DNA of 64,000 nucleotides. It comes from Actinomycetota bacterium. Lineage in GTDB: Bacteria > Actinomycetota > Acidimicrobiia > Acidimicrobiales > Ilumatobacteraceae. A program made the translations under genes and the position numbers. Positions 18,121 through 28,094 of the stretch are shown piece after piece. Below the pieces are notes generated by a model. The model was not told where the DNA came from. It made no database searches and saw only the letters and a program-made list of their open reading frames with translations. The stretch is from contig CP064997.1 in assembly GCA_016700055.1 (NCBI GenBank), positions 558,001 through 622,000 of the forward strand, read 5' to 3'. How positions within the stretch are numbered: position 1 is the first letter of the stretch; every line of letters begins with the position of its first letter.

Positions 18121-18543
18121 TCAACCCAGCTCGACGTGCTCCTCGGACACCGCCTCTTCCATCCCGGCCGAGGTGTCGATGCGAAAACTCCTGGTCTCCG
18201 CGGTCTCCTCACGCAGGCTGACGATCACGTAGTGCCACTCCGGATCGGGGGCTTCGGTGACGTCGGTCGGGCTCGGGTAGGGCTGGGTGTGGGTGTGGCT
18301 GTGCATCACGCCGACGATCTCCAGCCCCGCGGCTTCGGCATCGCGCTCGGCGCGCAGGTGGTCGTGCGGGTCGATCGTGTACACGCGGGCAGAGTCGGCC
18401 AGGTTGCGGCAGGGGTAGAAGCGCACCACCTCGGCACCCTCACCGCCGGGCGGACCAGCCAGCAGACCGCAGGCCTCGAGCGGGTACTGCGCCACGGCGT
18501 GGGCGACCATCTGCTCGTGCGCTTCACGGGAGATGTGCACCAT
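18121..18543 (-). CDS. mec: Mec-type JAMM/M67 metallopeptidase
   Basis: 140-aa zinc peptidase of the JAMM/Mov34 family. The metal motif is HSHTHTQPYPSPTD (H-x-H...S...D), with the upstream Glu in YPLEACGLLAG. In mycobacteria the homologue, Mec, releases cysteine from the CysO-cysteine adduct made by CysM. Placement just upstream of cysM supports the same role here. In mycobacteria cysO lies between mec and cysM; here the 114-bp gap is too short for it. Confidence 0.9.
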   Translation of the reverse strand: MVHISREAHEQMVAHAVAQYPLEACGLLAGPPGGEGAEVVRFYPCRNLADSARVYTIDPHDHLRAERDAEAAGLEIVGVMHSHTHTQPYPSPTDVTEAPDPEWHYVIVSLREETAETRSFRIDTSAGMEEAVSEEHVELG

Positions 18544-18599
18544 GGCGCGGGATCGTACCCCGGACCGCCGCGACGGCCCGCCGGTAGCGTGAGGCGCCG

Positions 18600-19079
18600 A
18601 TGAGCCCGAGCGGCACCAAACCCGTCGCGTCCAACCGCAAGGCCCGCCACGACTACTTCGTGCTCGACGTCGTCGAGGCCGGGCTGGTGCTGCGCGGCAG
18701 CGAGGTGAAGAGCCTGCGCGCCGGGCAGGTGCAGATCAACGACGCCTACGCCCGCGTGCGCAACGGTGAGGTGTGGTTGGAGGCGATGCACATCGCCCCC
18801 TACCAGTTCGCCACCGGCGCCGCCGCCCACGTCCCCGACGGCCCCCGCAAGCTGCTCCTCCACCACAACGAGATCGTGCGCCTGGAGCACCGCGTGAACA
18901 CCGAGCGGTTGGCGCTCGTGCCGCTCAGCCTCTACTTCCTGGACGGTCGGGCGAAGGTGGAGCTGGCCCTGGTGCAGGGCAAGCGCAAGGGCGACAAGCG
19001 CCACTCGCTGGCCGAGAAGGACGCGAAGCGCGAGATGGAGCGCTCCCTCGGCCGCCAGCGCAAGGGCTTGCCCGGCTGA
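18600..19079 (+). CDS. smpB: SsrA-binding protein SmpB
   Basis: Carries tmRNA to stalled ribosomes during trans-translation. 159 aa with the OB-fold blocks RKARHDYFVLDVVEAGLVL, GSEVKSLRAGQVQINDAY, and the basic C-terminal tail LAEKDAKREMERSLGRQ that acts in the decoding centre. ATG at 18600. The tmRNA gene is 5.2 kb downstream on the same strand and release factor 3 lies between them on the opposite strand, so rescue functions are clustered. Confidence 0.97.
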   Translation: MSPSGTKPVASNRKARHDYFVLDVVEAGLVLRGSEVKSLRAGQVQINDAYARVRNGEVWLEAMHIAPYQFATGAAAHVPDGPRKLLLHHNEIVRLEHRVNTERLALVPLSLYFLDGRAKVELALVQGKRKGDKRHSLAEKDAKREMERSLGRQRKGLPG

Positions 19080-19125
19080 GGGGGCCGACCCTGACGGCGC
19101 CCGGTCGAAGCGGGTTGCCGCAGGA

Positions 19126-20700
19126 TCAGGAAGTGGCCAGCAGCGGATGCAGCACGAGCTCGGGATGGTCGGCTTCGAGGCGCTTCAGCCGGTACTGGTT
19201 CTCGAACAGCGCCAGCAGTGAGCCGTCGCTGCGGTACAGGATGCGGATCCCGCCGAGCTGGCGCAGCCGCGTCGCGCTGTCCTCGTCGGTGACGCGCACC
19301 GCCTCGACGTGGGTCGACGACAGCTCCACCGGCGCGCCGAACTCGGAGGCCAGCCGGTGGGCGAACACCTCGAACTGGAGCTGACCGACGGCGGCGACGA
19401 CAGGTGCCGTGTCGCCGAGGTCGGGGTCGCGCAGCACCTGCACGACACCCTCCTCGTCGAGCTGAACGAGCCCGCGGCGGAACTGCTTGAAGCGGCCGGT
19501 GTCGAGGGGGCGGGCGACCGCGAAGGCTTCGGGCACGAAGCGGGGCATCCCCGGGAACTCGACCGGGTCGCTGCCGTACAGCGTGTCGCCGAGCAGCAGG
19601 CCACCGGCGTTGACGAGGCCGATGACATCGCCCGGGTAGGCGATGTCGACGGTGTCGCGTTCGGCTCCGAACACGGTCGTCGCGTACTTCGTCGTCAGCG
19701 GCTTGCCGGTGCGCGCGCATGTGGCGGGCATCCCCCGCTCGAACGTGCCCGAGCACACCCGGGCGAACGCGATGCGGTCGCGGTGGGCGGGGTCCATGTT
19801 CGCCTGCACCTTGAACACGAACGCGCTGAACGACGAGCCGGCATCGCGCACCTGGCCCGCGACGTCCACCCGTGACACCGGCCGGGGCACGAGCTCGACC
19901 ACCGCGTCGAGCAGGTGGCGGACGCCGAAGTTGGTCAGCGCCGAGCCGACGAACACCGGCGTCGACTCACCGGCGTGGAACGAGTCCGGGTCCAGGTCGT
20001 TGCCGAGCGCGTCGAGCAGCGCGACTCCCTCGGCCGCCTCGGTCCAGGCCTGCCCTTCCTCGGCCGCAGCGGTGTCGGCGGCGACGATCTCCTCGGGAGC
20101 TATCCGCTGGCCGCGGGCGGTGCGCGTGAACCTGGTGAACTCGCCGGTGCGACGGTCGATCACGCCGCGCAGGTCGCCGGCGATGCCGACCGGCCACGTG
20201 ACGGGTGTCGGGCGCAGTCCGATCTGGTCCTCCACCTCGTCGAGCAGCTCGAGCACGTCACGTCCTGGACGGTCGAACTTGTTGAGGAACGTCAGCACCG
20301 GAAGCCGGCGCAGCCGGCAGACCTCGAACAGCTTCAGCGTCTGGGGCTCGATCCCCTTCGCGGAGTCGAGCACCATCACGACTGCGTCGACGGCGGCCAG
20401 CACGCGGTAGGTGTCCTCGGAGAAGTCGCGGTGTCCGGGGGTGTCGAGCAGGTTGCACACCATGCCTCGGTAGGGGAACTGCAGCACGGTCGAGGTGATC
20501 GAGATGCCGCGCTTTTGCTCCATCTCCATCCAGTCCGAGGTCGCCGCCTTGCGGCCGGCCCGCCCGCCGACGGCACCCGCCTCTTGCACCGCGCCCGCGT
20601 ACAGCAGGAACTTCTCGGTGAGCGTCGTCTTGCCGGCGTCGGGGTGGGAGATGATGGCGAACGTCCGACGTCGCGCCGTCTCCTCCTCGTGCGAACCCAC
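19126..20700 (-). CDS. prfC: Peptide chain release factor 3
   Basis: Translational GTPase that recycles RF1/RF2. 524 aa with G1 SHPDAGKTTL, the switch region MEMEQKRGISITST, G3 DTPGHRDFSEDTYR and G4 NKFDRPGRD; the RF3-specific middle (VGSALTNFGVRHLLDAVV) and C-terminal domain GQLQFEVFAHRL are present. The ATG at 20698-20700 gives the normal length. It is convergent with smpB and upstream of nothing on its strand. Confidence 0.96.
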   Translation of the reverse strand: MGSHEEETARRRTFAIISHPDAGKTTLTEKFLLYAGAVQEAGAVGGRAGRKAATSDWMEMEQKRGISITSTVLQFPYRGMVCNLLDTPGHRDFSEDTYRVLAAVDAVVMVLDSAKGIEPQTLKLFEVCRLRRLPVLTFLNKFDRPGRDVLELLDEVEDQIGLRPTPVTWPVGIAGDLRGVIDRRTGEFTRFTRTARGQRIAPEEIVAADTAAAEEGQAWTEAAEGVALLDALGNDLDPDSFHAGESTPVFVGSALTNFGVRHLLDAVVELVPRPVSRVDVAGQVRDAGSSFSAFVFKVQANMDPAHRDRIAFARVCSGTFERGMPATCARTGKPLTTKYATTVFGAERDTVDIAYPGDVIGLVNAGGLLLGDTLYGSDPVEFPGMPRFVPEAFAVARPLDTGRFKQFRRGLVQLDEEGVVQVLRDPDLGDTAPVVAAVGQLQFEVFAHRLASEFGAPVELSSTHVEAVRVTDEDSATRLRQLGGIRILYRSDGSLLALFENQYRLKRLEADHPELVLHPLLATS

Positions 20701-20805
20701 CGCAGCCTCCGAACCATCGCCACCACGCGTCGGGCGCGGTCTCGGCGGCGGCAGGCTACCTGCGCCTCGTCACCGGGCCCTCGTGTGCCGCATGTGCCGC
20801 GGCGC

Positions 20806-22899
20806 TCAATCGCCGGCCACGGGCTGAGCTTCGGCCACGCGTTGGCGGGCCCAGCTCATGAGGTCGTCGACAGCCATCGGCCGTCCGATGAGGAACCCCT
20901 GCGCGTCGTGGCAGCCGAGCTGGCGCAGCGTGGTGAGCTGCTCGGTGGTCTCGACGCCCTCGGCGACGACGCGGAGACCGAGCGCCGAAGCGAGGCCGAT
21001 GACGGCACCGACGACGGCGCGGTCCTCCGGGTGGTCGACCATCCCCGACACGAACGACCGGTCGATCTTCATGTGCTCCAGCGGGTAGCGCCGCACGTGG
21101 GTGAGCGAGGAGTACCCGGTGCCGAAGTCGTCGAGGCTCAGCGCAGCCCCGAGGCTGCGCAGCTCGTGCAGCGTGGCCTCCGGCGACACTCCCCCGGGCA
21201 ACGCCCGACGGGTGAGCATCGCCCGCTCGGTCACCTCGACGATCAGGTTGGCGAAGTGAAGATCGTGGGCATCGAGCACGCGCTGCAGCTCGCGGGTGAG
21301 CGTCCGGTCGGAGAGCTGGCCGACCGACAGGTTGATCGCGAGCTGCGGTGTGCCTACCTCGGGCACCTCGGCCACGAGTCGGGCCAGCCCTGCACACGCC
21401 GACTCGACGACGGCCTCGCCGACGGCGACGTCGAGGTTGGCGTCCTCGGCAAGGTCCATGAACGCGAGCGGTTGGAGCTGGCCGAGAACGGGATGGAACC
21501 AGCGGGCGAGCGCCTCGAGGGCGACCAAGCGCCCCGAGTCGAGCTCGACGATCGGCTGCAGGAAGGCGACCAGCTCTCCCCGGTCGAGCCCGGAGGCGAG
21601 ATCGTCGGCGAGGCGCCGGCGTTGGTCCGCCGAGCGGCGCCGCTCGGCCATCGGCCGCGACGTCTCGCCGCGGCGCTCGGCCTTCACGTCGTACATGTTC
21701 AGGTCGGCGTCGGCCAGCAGGCCGGCGACGGTCGACGTCACGTCGGAGACGGCAAGGCCGATGCTCGCGCCCACCCGCACGGGACCGACGGAGAGCATCA
21801 CGGGTTCCGAGATCGACAGCTCGATGCGGCTGCCGAGGGTGGCGGCCGCGGTCCGCCCGGTGATGCCCGGAGCGACGACGACGAACTCGTCGCCGCCGAC
21901 TCGCGCGACGAGGTCGCCGGGACGCACGCTGTCGGAGATCCGTTGCCCGACGATGCGCAGCAGCTCGTCGCCCGCCTCGTGGCCGAACAGGTCGTTGACC
22001 GGCTTGAAGCGGTCCAGGTCGACGAAGATCACCGCCATCGCGCGCTGGTTGTCGACGTTCGCGTGCATCGATTCGAGCAGCAGCGATCGGTTCGCGAGCC
22101 CGGTCAACGCGTCGTGGTGGGCGAAGTACTCGAGCTCACGGCGGGCCACCTGCAGGTCGCTGACGTCGTGCCCGGTGACGACGAGGCCGGCCACCACCGG
22201 GTCATCGAGCAGGTTGACGATCTCGAACCGCACCGGACGCTCGTCGGCTGCCGGCCCGGCGACGCGCATCGGCACCTCGATCGAGGCGGTGCGCCCGTGG
22301 TCGATCAGCTCGGCGAGGATGGCCCGCAGCCGCAGCCCGCCGGCGAGGCTGGCGAACGACGCCAGCGAGCGGCCGATGACAAGCGACGGGTCGTGGCCGA
22401 GAAGGCGGGTGAACGCACCGTTCACCGACGAGACCACCCCGTCCCGGTCGAGCAGCAACGTGATCGACGAGGCGTGCTGAACCACCTGCTGGAAACGGGC
22501 GACATCGTCGCCGGCGACCTCCCACATCCGCCGCGCGGTGATGTCACGGGCGACGCAGACCACCCCTTCGACGCCTTCGACGTGCATGCGGTCGGCGCCG
22601 ATGACCTCCATCCAGCGCCAACCCTCCCGGGCGTCGAGCACCCGCACCTCGATCGGGGTGCCGCGGCTCTTGCCCTGCACCGTGCCCATCGACGAGACGA
22701 CCACAGCGATGTCGTCGGGGTGGACCAGGTCCAGCACCGACATCCCCCGCCACCCCTCCACGTCGAGGCCGAGCACCTCGAGCGCGGCCCGGTTCGCATG
22801 GCGCACGCGAGCTTCGGAGTCGAGCACGAACACGACGTCGGGCAGCACGGCCAGAACGGCGCCCGGATCCCGCTCGCTCAGCTCGTCGTGATGTGTCAC
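20806..22899 (-). CDS. PAS-GGDEF-EAL protein (cyclic-di-GMP turnover)
   Basis: 697-aa cytoplasmic signalling protein. Two PAS-like sensor domains (residues ~15-125, opening VLPDVVFVLDSEARVRHANR, and ~135-255) precede a GGDEF diguanylate cyclase domain with an intact RVGGDEFVVV and an EAL phosphodiesterase domain with ALARW after LEALE, LDDFGTGYSSL and KIDRSFV. Both catalytic motifs look complete, so it may be bifunctional. No transmembrane segment is seen, so the signal is probably cytosolic. It stands alone; the start ATG is at 22897-22899. Confidence 0.92.
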   Translation of the reverse strand: MTHHDELSERDPGAVLAVLPDVVFVLDSEARVRHANRAALEVLGLDVEGWRGMSVLDLVHPDDIAVVVSSMGTVQGKSRGTPIEVRVLDAREGWRWMEVIGADRMHVEGVEGVVCVARDITARRMWEVAGDDVARFQQVVQHASSITLLLDRDGVVSSVNGAFTRLLGHDPSLVIGRSLASFASLAGGLRLRAILAELIDHGRTASIEVPMRVAGPAADERPVRFEIVNLLDDPVVAGLVVTGHDVSDLQVARRELEYFAHHDALTGLANRSLLLESMHANVDNQRAMAVIFVDLDRFKPVNDLFGHEAGDELLRIVGQRISDSVRPGDLVARVGGDEFVVVAPGITGRTAAATLGSRIELSISEPVMLSVGPVRVGASIGLAVSDVTSTVAGLLADADLNMYDVKAERRGETSRPMAERRRSADQRRRLADDLASGLDRGELVAFLQPIVELDSGRLVALEALARWFHPVLGQLQPLAFMDLAEDANLDVAVGEAVVESACAGLARLVAEVPEVGTPQLAINLSVGQLSDRTLTRELQRVLDAHDLHFANLIVEVTERAMLTRRALPGGVSPEATLHELRSLGAALSLDDFGTGYSSLTHVRRYPLEHMKIDRSFVSGMVDHPEDRAVVGAVIGLASALGLRVVAEGVETTEQLTTLRQLGCHDAQGFLIGRPMAVDDLMSWARQRVAEAQPVAGD

Positions 22900-22956
22900 C
22901 GGTCGTTCATCGGCACGAGTTGACGCTTCCTGAACAGTCCTAGGGCCGGGGATCGA

Positions 22957-23589
22957 ATGTATCGTCGCCGCGGCATGGCCGCTCGAATGCTCCTCTCCGC
23001 CGACCTCGCCGACGTCGAGGTGGCCCTTGCCAAGGCGTTCCTCGACGACCCGATGGTCTCCTGGGTGATCGGCGATGAAGACGCCGACCGGCGCATGGTG
23101 AAGAGCGCGGCCGGCTTCTTCCGGCCGGCGCTCGCTGCAGGCCTACGCCGCGGGCACAGCTACCTCGCCGGCGACGGCACCTCGTGTGCCGCTTCGGTCT
23201 GGGCGCCCCCTGACGTGGCGATGCTCGACGAGGACGAGGGGGCGGCGTTCGGGATGGCGCTGCTCGAGGTGGCAGGCGAGGAAGCCGTCGGGCGGATCAT
23301 GGCGCTGGCCGAGATGGTCGGCGTGCACCACCCGGAGGACCGCCCCCACTTCTACCTGTTCGTCCTCGGCGCAGCGGTGCAGGGCCACGGTGCCGGCGGC
23401 GCCGTGATGCAGCCGGTGCTCGCGCGCTGCGACGCCGACGGCATCGGCGCTTACCTCGAGTCGTCGAACGCCCGCAACGTCGGCTTCTACGAGCGCCACG
23501 GGTTCGAGGTGCAGTGGGAAGAGGCGCCCGCGCCCGATGGGCCGGTGTTACGCGGCATGTGGCGCGAGCCCGGCAGCGCCCGCGGCTGA
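22957..23589 (+). CDS. GNAT-family N-acetyltransferase
   Basis: 210-aa protein of the GNAT fold. The acetyl-CoA loop region VLGAAVQGHGAGGAVMQPVL corresponds to motif A, followed by AYLESSNARNVGFYERHGFEV, the common motif B with Asn and Tyr. Acceptor unknown. Three ATGs (22957, 22975, 22987) could start it; the first is used. Divergent from the cyclic-di-GMP gene. Confidence 0.82.
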   Translation: MYRRRGMAARMLLSADLADVEVALAKAFLDDPMVSWVIGDEDADRRMVKSAAGFFRPALAAGLRRGHSYLAGDGTSCAASVWAPPDVAMLDEDEGAAFGMALLEVAGEEAVGRIMALAEMVGVHHPEDRPHFYLFVLGAAVQGHGAGGAVMQPVLARCDADGIGAYLESSNARNVGFYERHGFEVQWEEAPAPDGPVLRGMWREPGSARG

Positions 23590-23629
23590 CCCCTTCGTCG
23601 CGGCTCGCGTGGTCGCGCCGCTTCGGCTG

Positions 23630-24196
23630 TCAGCCTCGACGGCCGGCGGCCGCGAGCAGCACCGACTGCGGGTCGTTCGGGTTGGCCGGATCGACACGCT
23701 CGCCGAACACCATCGGATTGCGCATCGAGTCGGCGACCGGAAGCGTGTTGAGTGACGCCCGCTCGACCAGGCCAGGGTCCAGCTTGTCGTCCACGCCGAG
23801 CGCCCGGGCGAGGTCCCAAGCGTGGATCGTGGTGTCGGAGACGTTGTTGCCGATCATCTCGTCGACGGTTTCCATCCCGCGGAACGTGTTGACCATGCGG
23901 TGGATGACGTCGGGATGGTCGAGCACTTCGAGCACGTGGTCACGCGCCGCCGCCCACGCCGCCGCCGGGTCGTCACCGGCGTGGAGGTGCGGGTCGACCA
24001 TCGGGTTCATCGTCACCTCCTCACCGGTGATGGTGGAGGCCAGGTAGCGCTGGACGCCGATCAGGTGACCGACCACCGAGCGCGCCGTCCAGCCCTCGCA
24101 CGGCGAGGGGTTGTCCCACGAATCCGGGGGTGCCAGGCGTACGACGTGGTCGAAGCCGTAGATGGCCTTGGTGTACCAGCGCAGGTTCTCGCTCAT
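23630..24196 (-). CDS. TIGR03086/DinB-like metal-binding protein
   Basis: 188-aa protein of the DinB/maleylpyruvate-isomerase superfamily, TIGR03086-type, abundant in actinobacteria. The opening region PSPCEGWTARSVVGHLIGVQ carries the first putative metal ligand His, and TTIHAWDLARALG near residue 130 carries another. Many members use mycothiol, but the function here is not known. I use the ATG at 24194-24196; a GTG 9 bases upstream is possible. It is divergent from ssrA with only 54 bp between them. Confidence 0.8.
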   Translation of the reverse strand: MSENLRWYTKAIYGFDHVVRLAPPDSWDNPSPCEGWTARSVVGHLIGVQRYLASTITGEEVTMNPMVDPHLHAGDDPAAAWAAARDHVLEVLDHPDVIHRMVNTFRGMETVDEMIGNNVSDTTIHAWDLARALGVDDKLDPGLVERASLNTLPVADSMRNPMVFGERVDPANPNDPQSVLLAAAGRRG

Positions 24197-24250
24197 GGCC
24201 GACACCGTAGAGGGTGCCCGGCCGGTAGGCTGAGGTGAAGATCACACAAC

Positions 24251-24639
24251 GGGGCTGACAGGTTTCGACATCAGTTTCGCTGGGCGGTCGTGCGACCCGA
24301 GTTGCTCAGACTCGCTAAACGGGGCACCAACAAGAATTGCCGATGAGCAGTTCGCTCTCGCCGCCTGATCTTCAGGTGATCCGAGAGTCATCGTGAGCAG
24401 CAATGCCACACGGGGCCGTTCCACCGCAGCCCGGCAACAGAAGCGGCAGATGACGGCGTGAAAGAACGCTGGCGGCGTGAAAGAACGCTGACCGCTCGGA
24501 AAGACGAGCCGTGGCCCACCGGGTAACCGGTGAGCACCCGACCCGCCGGTGAGGTTGCGTCAGCCTCGAAGCCGGGAACGGTCGTAGCGCGGGTGTCCAC
24601 CGCCTGATGGACGGGGGTTCGATTCCCCCCAGCTCCACC
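24251..24639 (+). ncRNA. ssrA: Transfer-messenger RNA (tmRNA)
   Basis: Rescues stalled ribosomes with SmpB. The 5' end GGGGCTGACAGGTTTCGAC and 3' end GGTTCGATTCCCCCCAGCTC form the tRNA-like domain. The tag frame runs 24324-24368, GCA to TGA, and encodes APTRIADEQFALAA, ending in the ALAA degradation signal. The encoded 3' end is ACC followed by G, so CCA must be completed after transcription. A weak TAGGCT at 24226 could be the -10 element. The 3' end is also the left boundary of a genomic island, and the gene remains intact. Confidence 0.97.
24620..24638 (+). repeat. Putative attL in the ssrA 3' end
   Basis: 19-bp sequence CGATTCCCCCCAGCTCCAC that forms the T-arm/acceptor end of tmRNA and recurs exactly at 42094-42112. 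tmRNA 3' ends are classic targets for tyrosine integrases, so the pair is read as the two attachment sites of an island. Confidence 0.8.
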
Positions 24640-24644
24640 GTGCA

Positions 24645-24671
24645 CAAAATGCCTGTCTACCAGGTGTTTTG
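24645..24671 (+). terminator. Hairpin just after ssrA
   Basis: 11-bp stem (CAAAATGCCTG with CAGGTGTTTTG, two G-U pairs) and a 5-nt loop, 6 bp after the tmRNA end. The T-rich right arm makes it a plausible terminator. It lies inside the island, so it came with it. Confidence 0.5.
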
Positions 24672-24960
24672 CAGGTCGTGAGGCGATCCATGCGGTGCAC
24701 TACTGAGTGCATCACAACCCCGCTGACCTGGGGTTTAGCCGATCAGTGCGCTGGGGGGAATCTGCGGCCGGCGCACCCCCGTCCATCGACAAACCACCTG
24801 GTCAGCGCTGACAAAATCGTTTGAGGGCGTGAAAAGGGCGTGCGAGATCGGTATCGATCTCCGAGCGCCACGGCTCGGTCCGAAGTGGCCGCGCCAACGC
24901 ACGCCGGCGATAGGTGGCGCGGCGCCCGGCCGAACAAACTCGATGACGCTGGCCTGGCCG
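24672..24960. other. Gene-free left edge of the island
   Basis: No convincing coding sequence. It contains a copy of a degenerate repeat also seen near 34.26 kb and 38.22 kb: CACCCCCGTCCATCGAC at about 24786 and AGGGCGTGAAAAGGGCGTGCG near 24832. A 9-bp hairpin at 24888-24923 probably ends the regulator transcript coming from the right. Confidence 0.5.
24888..24923 (-). terminator. Hairpin downstream of the SARP regulator
   Basis: Perfect 9-bp inverted arms GCCGCGCCA/TGGCGCGGC around an 18-nt loop, 38 bp after the regulator stop. There is no T-run, which is common for actinobacterial terminators. Confidence 0.4.
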
Positions 24961-27900
24961 CTACTTGATCGTCGAGCCCGCCGTGATGAGAGTTCTGGCG
25001 TGGTCGGCGTCGAGTCGATCGGCGAAGCCGAGGAGATGCCGGGCCGATGGCATGAGATCATCGGCAGCGGCGAGCAGATCGCTGGCTTCGGCGAGGTGGT
25101 GATCATTCGCGGCGTGGCGGGCGAGCGCGTCCATCGCCATGATCTCGATGTCGGGCGTGTGTTGGCCAGAGGCGCGTTCGAGCACTGCCCGCAGACGGGC
25201 CTCGGCGGTGGGGTCCCCGTCCTCAGCGTCCATCGCACTGTGAAGGCACGCCGCGAGGGCGGCCCCGTCGCCGCCGCCCGACGAGTCGAACCAATGGTCG
25301 GCTGCCCGAACCGCGCGTACAGCTGCGTCGCGGTCGCCGTGGCGTCGCAGGACACGACCAAGGTGAACACGTCCGAGCGCGAGGAGACGCAGCTGTCGTG
25401 TCGTCCGCCCGATCTCGATGACTCGTTCGAAGGTCTCGATCGCTTCGTCGATCTGGCTAGCTTGCTCGAGAACCCGGCCGAGCGTGTCGAGGTGCGACGC
25501 CTCGGTGGAGGCGTAGCCGAGGCGTCCGGCGGCGGCGGCAGCTCGGCGCAAGTGGGTGGCGGCGTCGTCGTACCGCTCTTCGGCCTGTGCGATGTATCCG
25601 AGGAGGGCGTCGAGGTGGTCGAGTGCCCAGTCGTCGCCGAGTGGCCGCAGGAGACGGTCCGCTTCGACGCAGGCAGCGCTTGCTGCAACGACGTCGCCGT
25701 GAAGGAGCGCGGCGTGGGCGGACAGGATCCAGGTGCCGCCGAGGTCCCACCGATGGGTTTCGTCGAGCAGCGACCTGCTCTCGTCGAGCACCGACGTTGC
25801 CCGGTCGAGACCGCCACCATTCTGGATCAACACGAGCGCCAGGGCCGAGCGACTGAACGCCGCCAAGTACGGGTCACCGGTCGAGTCGGCGGCGACGACA
25901 GCTTCTTCGGCGGCGCTGGAGGCCCGCTCGATGTTGCTGGTCACTTCGAGCCAGGCGATGTACGACAGTGGACACACCCGGTCCGCGGCGTTTGACATCG
26001 ACGCTGCGGCGGCGAGGGCGGCGGCGACCCGGTCGGAGCCCGACCGTCCATCGCCGAGGAGCACCCACGCCCAACCGAAGCCGGCTGCGATCCGGAGGCC
26101 GAGAGCCGGGTCGTGGATTGATGTCCAAGCGAGCGCGGTCTCGATGTTGACGCGTTCCTCGCGACAGAATCGAAGGTGTATCGGCCTGCTCGGGCCCCCG
26201 GAGTCCGGCGGTTCCGTCGGCCGCAACGGCTGCGAACCATTCGGCCTGTGCGCGGAGCGCGGTCTCATGGAGGGCTGCGTCGCGTAGCCGCTCGAGCGCG
26301 AACGTCCGGATGCTGTCCAGCAGTCGGTAGCGCGCCGCGCCTCCGTTGTCCGGAAACTCGACCGCGACCAGCGAGCGGTCGGCGAGTCGACCGATGACGT
26401 CAGCCGTAGACTCCGGCGGCACCTCGAGCGCGGCCAAGACGTGCTCGACTCCTGCGAGCGGCGCGCCGTCGGCAAAGCAGGCGAGAGCCCACAGACCTCG
26501 CTGGTCGTCGGGGAAGAGCAGTTCGTAGCTCCACGAGATCGCTGCCTCCAGGGCGCGCTGTCTATCGGGACGGCGGCTTGTCGGGTCACGCAGTAGGGCG
26601 AACCGGTCGTCGAGTCGTCGACCGATCTCGTCGACCGACATCGTTCGCGTTCGGGCGGCCGCGAGTTCAATCGCCAGGGGAAGCCCGTCGAGCGAGCGAC
26701 ACACGGATTGGACGGTCGGTCCGGCGTCGTCCGGCATGACGAACGAGGATCGATGCGCGGCCGCCCGTTGTGCGAACAGCAGCACAGAGTCGGCGAGGGA
26801 CAATGGTGCGAGGGCGAAGATGGCTTCGCCGTCGAGTCCGAGCGGCAGCTGGCTGGTGCACACCACACACACCCACGGTGCAGCTGAGATCAGGTTGGCG
26901 GCGAATACTGCGACGGCCTCCACGACCTGCTCGCAATTGTCGAGGACGAGCAACAGGTCCGACCCGCGCAAGTGATCGATCACCGAGGTTTCTGACCCCT
27001 CGCTGACGCCGAGTGCTTCGGCCACGGCGGCCAGCACCGTTGTGGCGTTCCGTGCTCCTTCGAGACGTACAAGGCACGCGCCGTCTTGACGTTCGGTGAT
27101 GCTGGCGACCTCGATGGCGAGGCGGGTCTTTCCGATGCCTGCTGGGCCGACCAGGGTGACCAGGCGTTCATCGGCGGCGAGTCTGCTGACAGCGTCGAGG
27201 TCAGCGTCGCGGCCCGTCATCGGCGAGGTGAGCGTCGGGAGATGGTTCGGATGATGAGACGAACCCGTTCGACCTGAGATTCGAAACCCGTCGAGGGCCG
27301 GGTCCTGAAGCAAGACCTGTTGTTCCAGAGCCCGAAGCGCTGGGCTTGGCTCGAGGCCGAGCTCCTCGACGAGCATTTCACGAACACGCGCATATGCCCC
27401 CAACGCGTCGGCCTGACGGCCACTGCGGTAGAGCGCCGTGATGAGCGAGACCCACAGTCGCTCACGGAGCGGATGGCTGCTCAGCAGCGCTTCGAGTTCG
27501 GCGACGACTTCGCCAGCACCACCGAGATCGAGCTGCGCTGCGAGCCGATCCTCGACGAGACCGAGGCGGGCCTCATCGAGCCGCACCCGGTACGGGACGA
27601 TCCATTCGCCGTCGCCGGCGTCGGGGAGAACGTCACCGCGAAACATTGCCAGTGCGGTCGTGCAGAGCACGAGGGTGGCTGCGGGATCGCTCGAACTCGC
27701 GGCCGCTGCCTCGTCGGCCAACCGGAGAACCTCGATCGCATCGACGACCGCGGGTGCGACGTTGAGCGTGTACCCCAATCTCGTTCCGGTGATCAACGAG
27801 CCGTCACCGAGCGACCGGCGGAGCCGGGAGACCTTGGTCTGCAACGGGTTGCGGGCAAGGCCCACCGCGTCCTCCGCCCAGAGATCCTCGATCAACCGGT

Positions 27901-28030
27901 CGGTGCGCACCATGACCCCGGCTTCCAGCGCGAGTCGGATCAGCAGCTCGGTCGTCTTGCCGGGCCGCACGGGCACTGCGACGTCGCCGCGGTGAAGTTC
28001 GACCGGGCCGAGCACCGAGATCGAGATCAC
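24961..28030 (-). pseudogene. AfsR/SARP-type regulator, frameshifted
   Basis: Large transcription regulator of about 1,020 codons split by one frameshift. N terminus: OmpR-like winged helix (ISISVLGPVELHRG) and BTAD domain; then an NB-ARC-like ATPase with Walker A LVGPAGIGKT and LLVLDNCEQ; the C-terminal half is TPR-like helical repeats. The first frame is good until LRGPEQ near 26,200, then similarity continues in the -1 frame (IHLRFCREERVNIETAL). The shift maps to a CCGGGGGCCCG run missing one base, which could be a real mutation or a sequencing error. Start: GTG at 28028-28030. It is divergent, by 64 bp, from the hydrolase operon it may control. Confidence 0.8.
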
Positions 28031-28094
28031 ACCGCACCCTACGACGCTCGTGCCGTGACAGCGCCGTGACAGCAATCCCACGGACGCTACGACC

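Noticed and set aside
19915..22923. 1,002-codon plus-strand frame opposite prfC and the GGDEF gene
   Set aside because: Antisense shadow of two well-supported genes.
24372..24647. Short minus-strand frames inside ssrA
   Set aside because: They overlap the tmRNA, whose structure and tag are clear.
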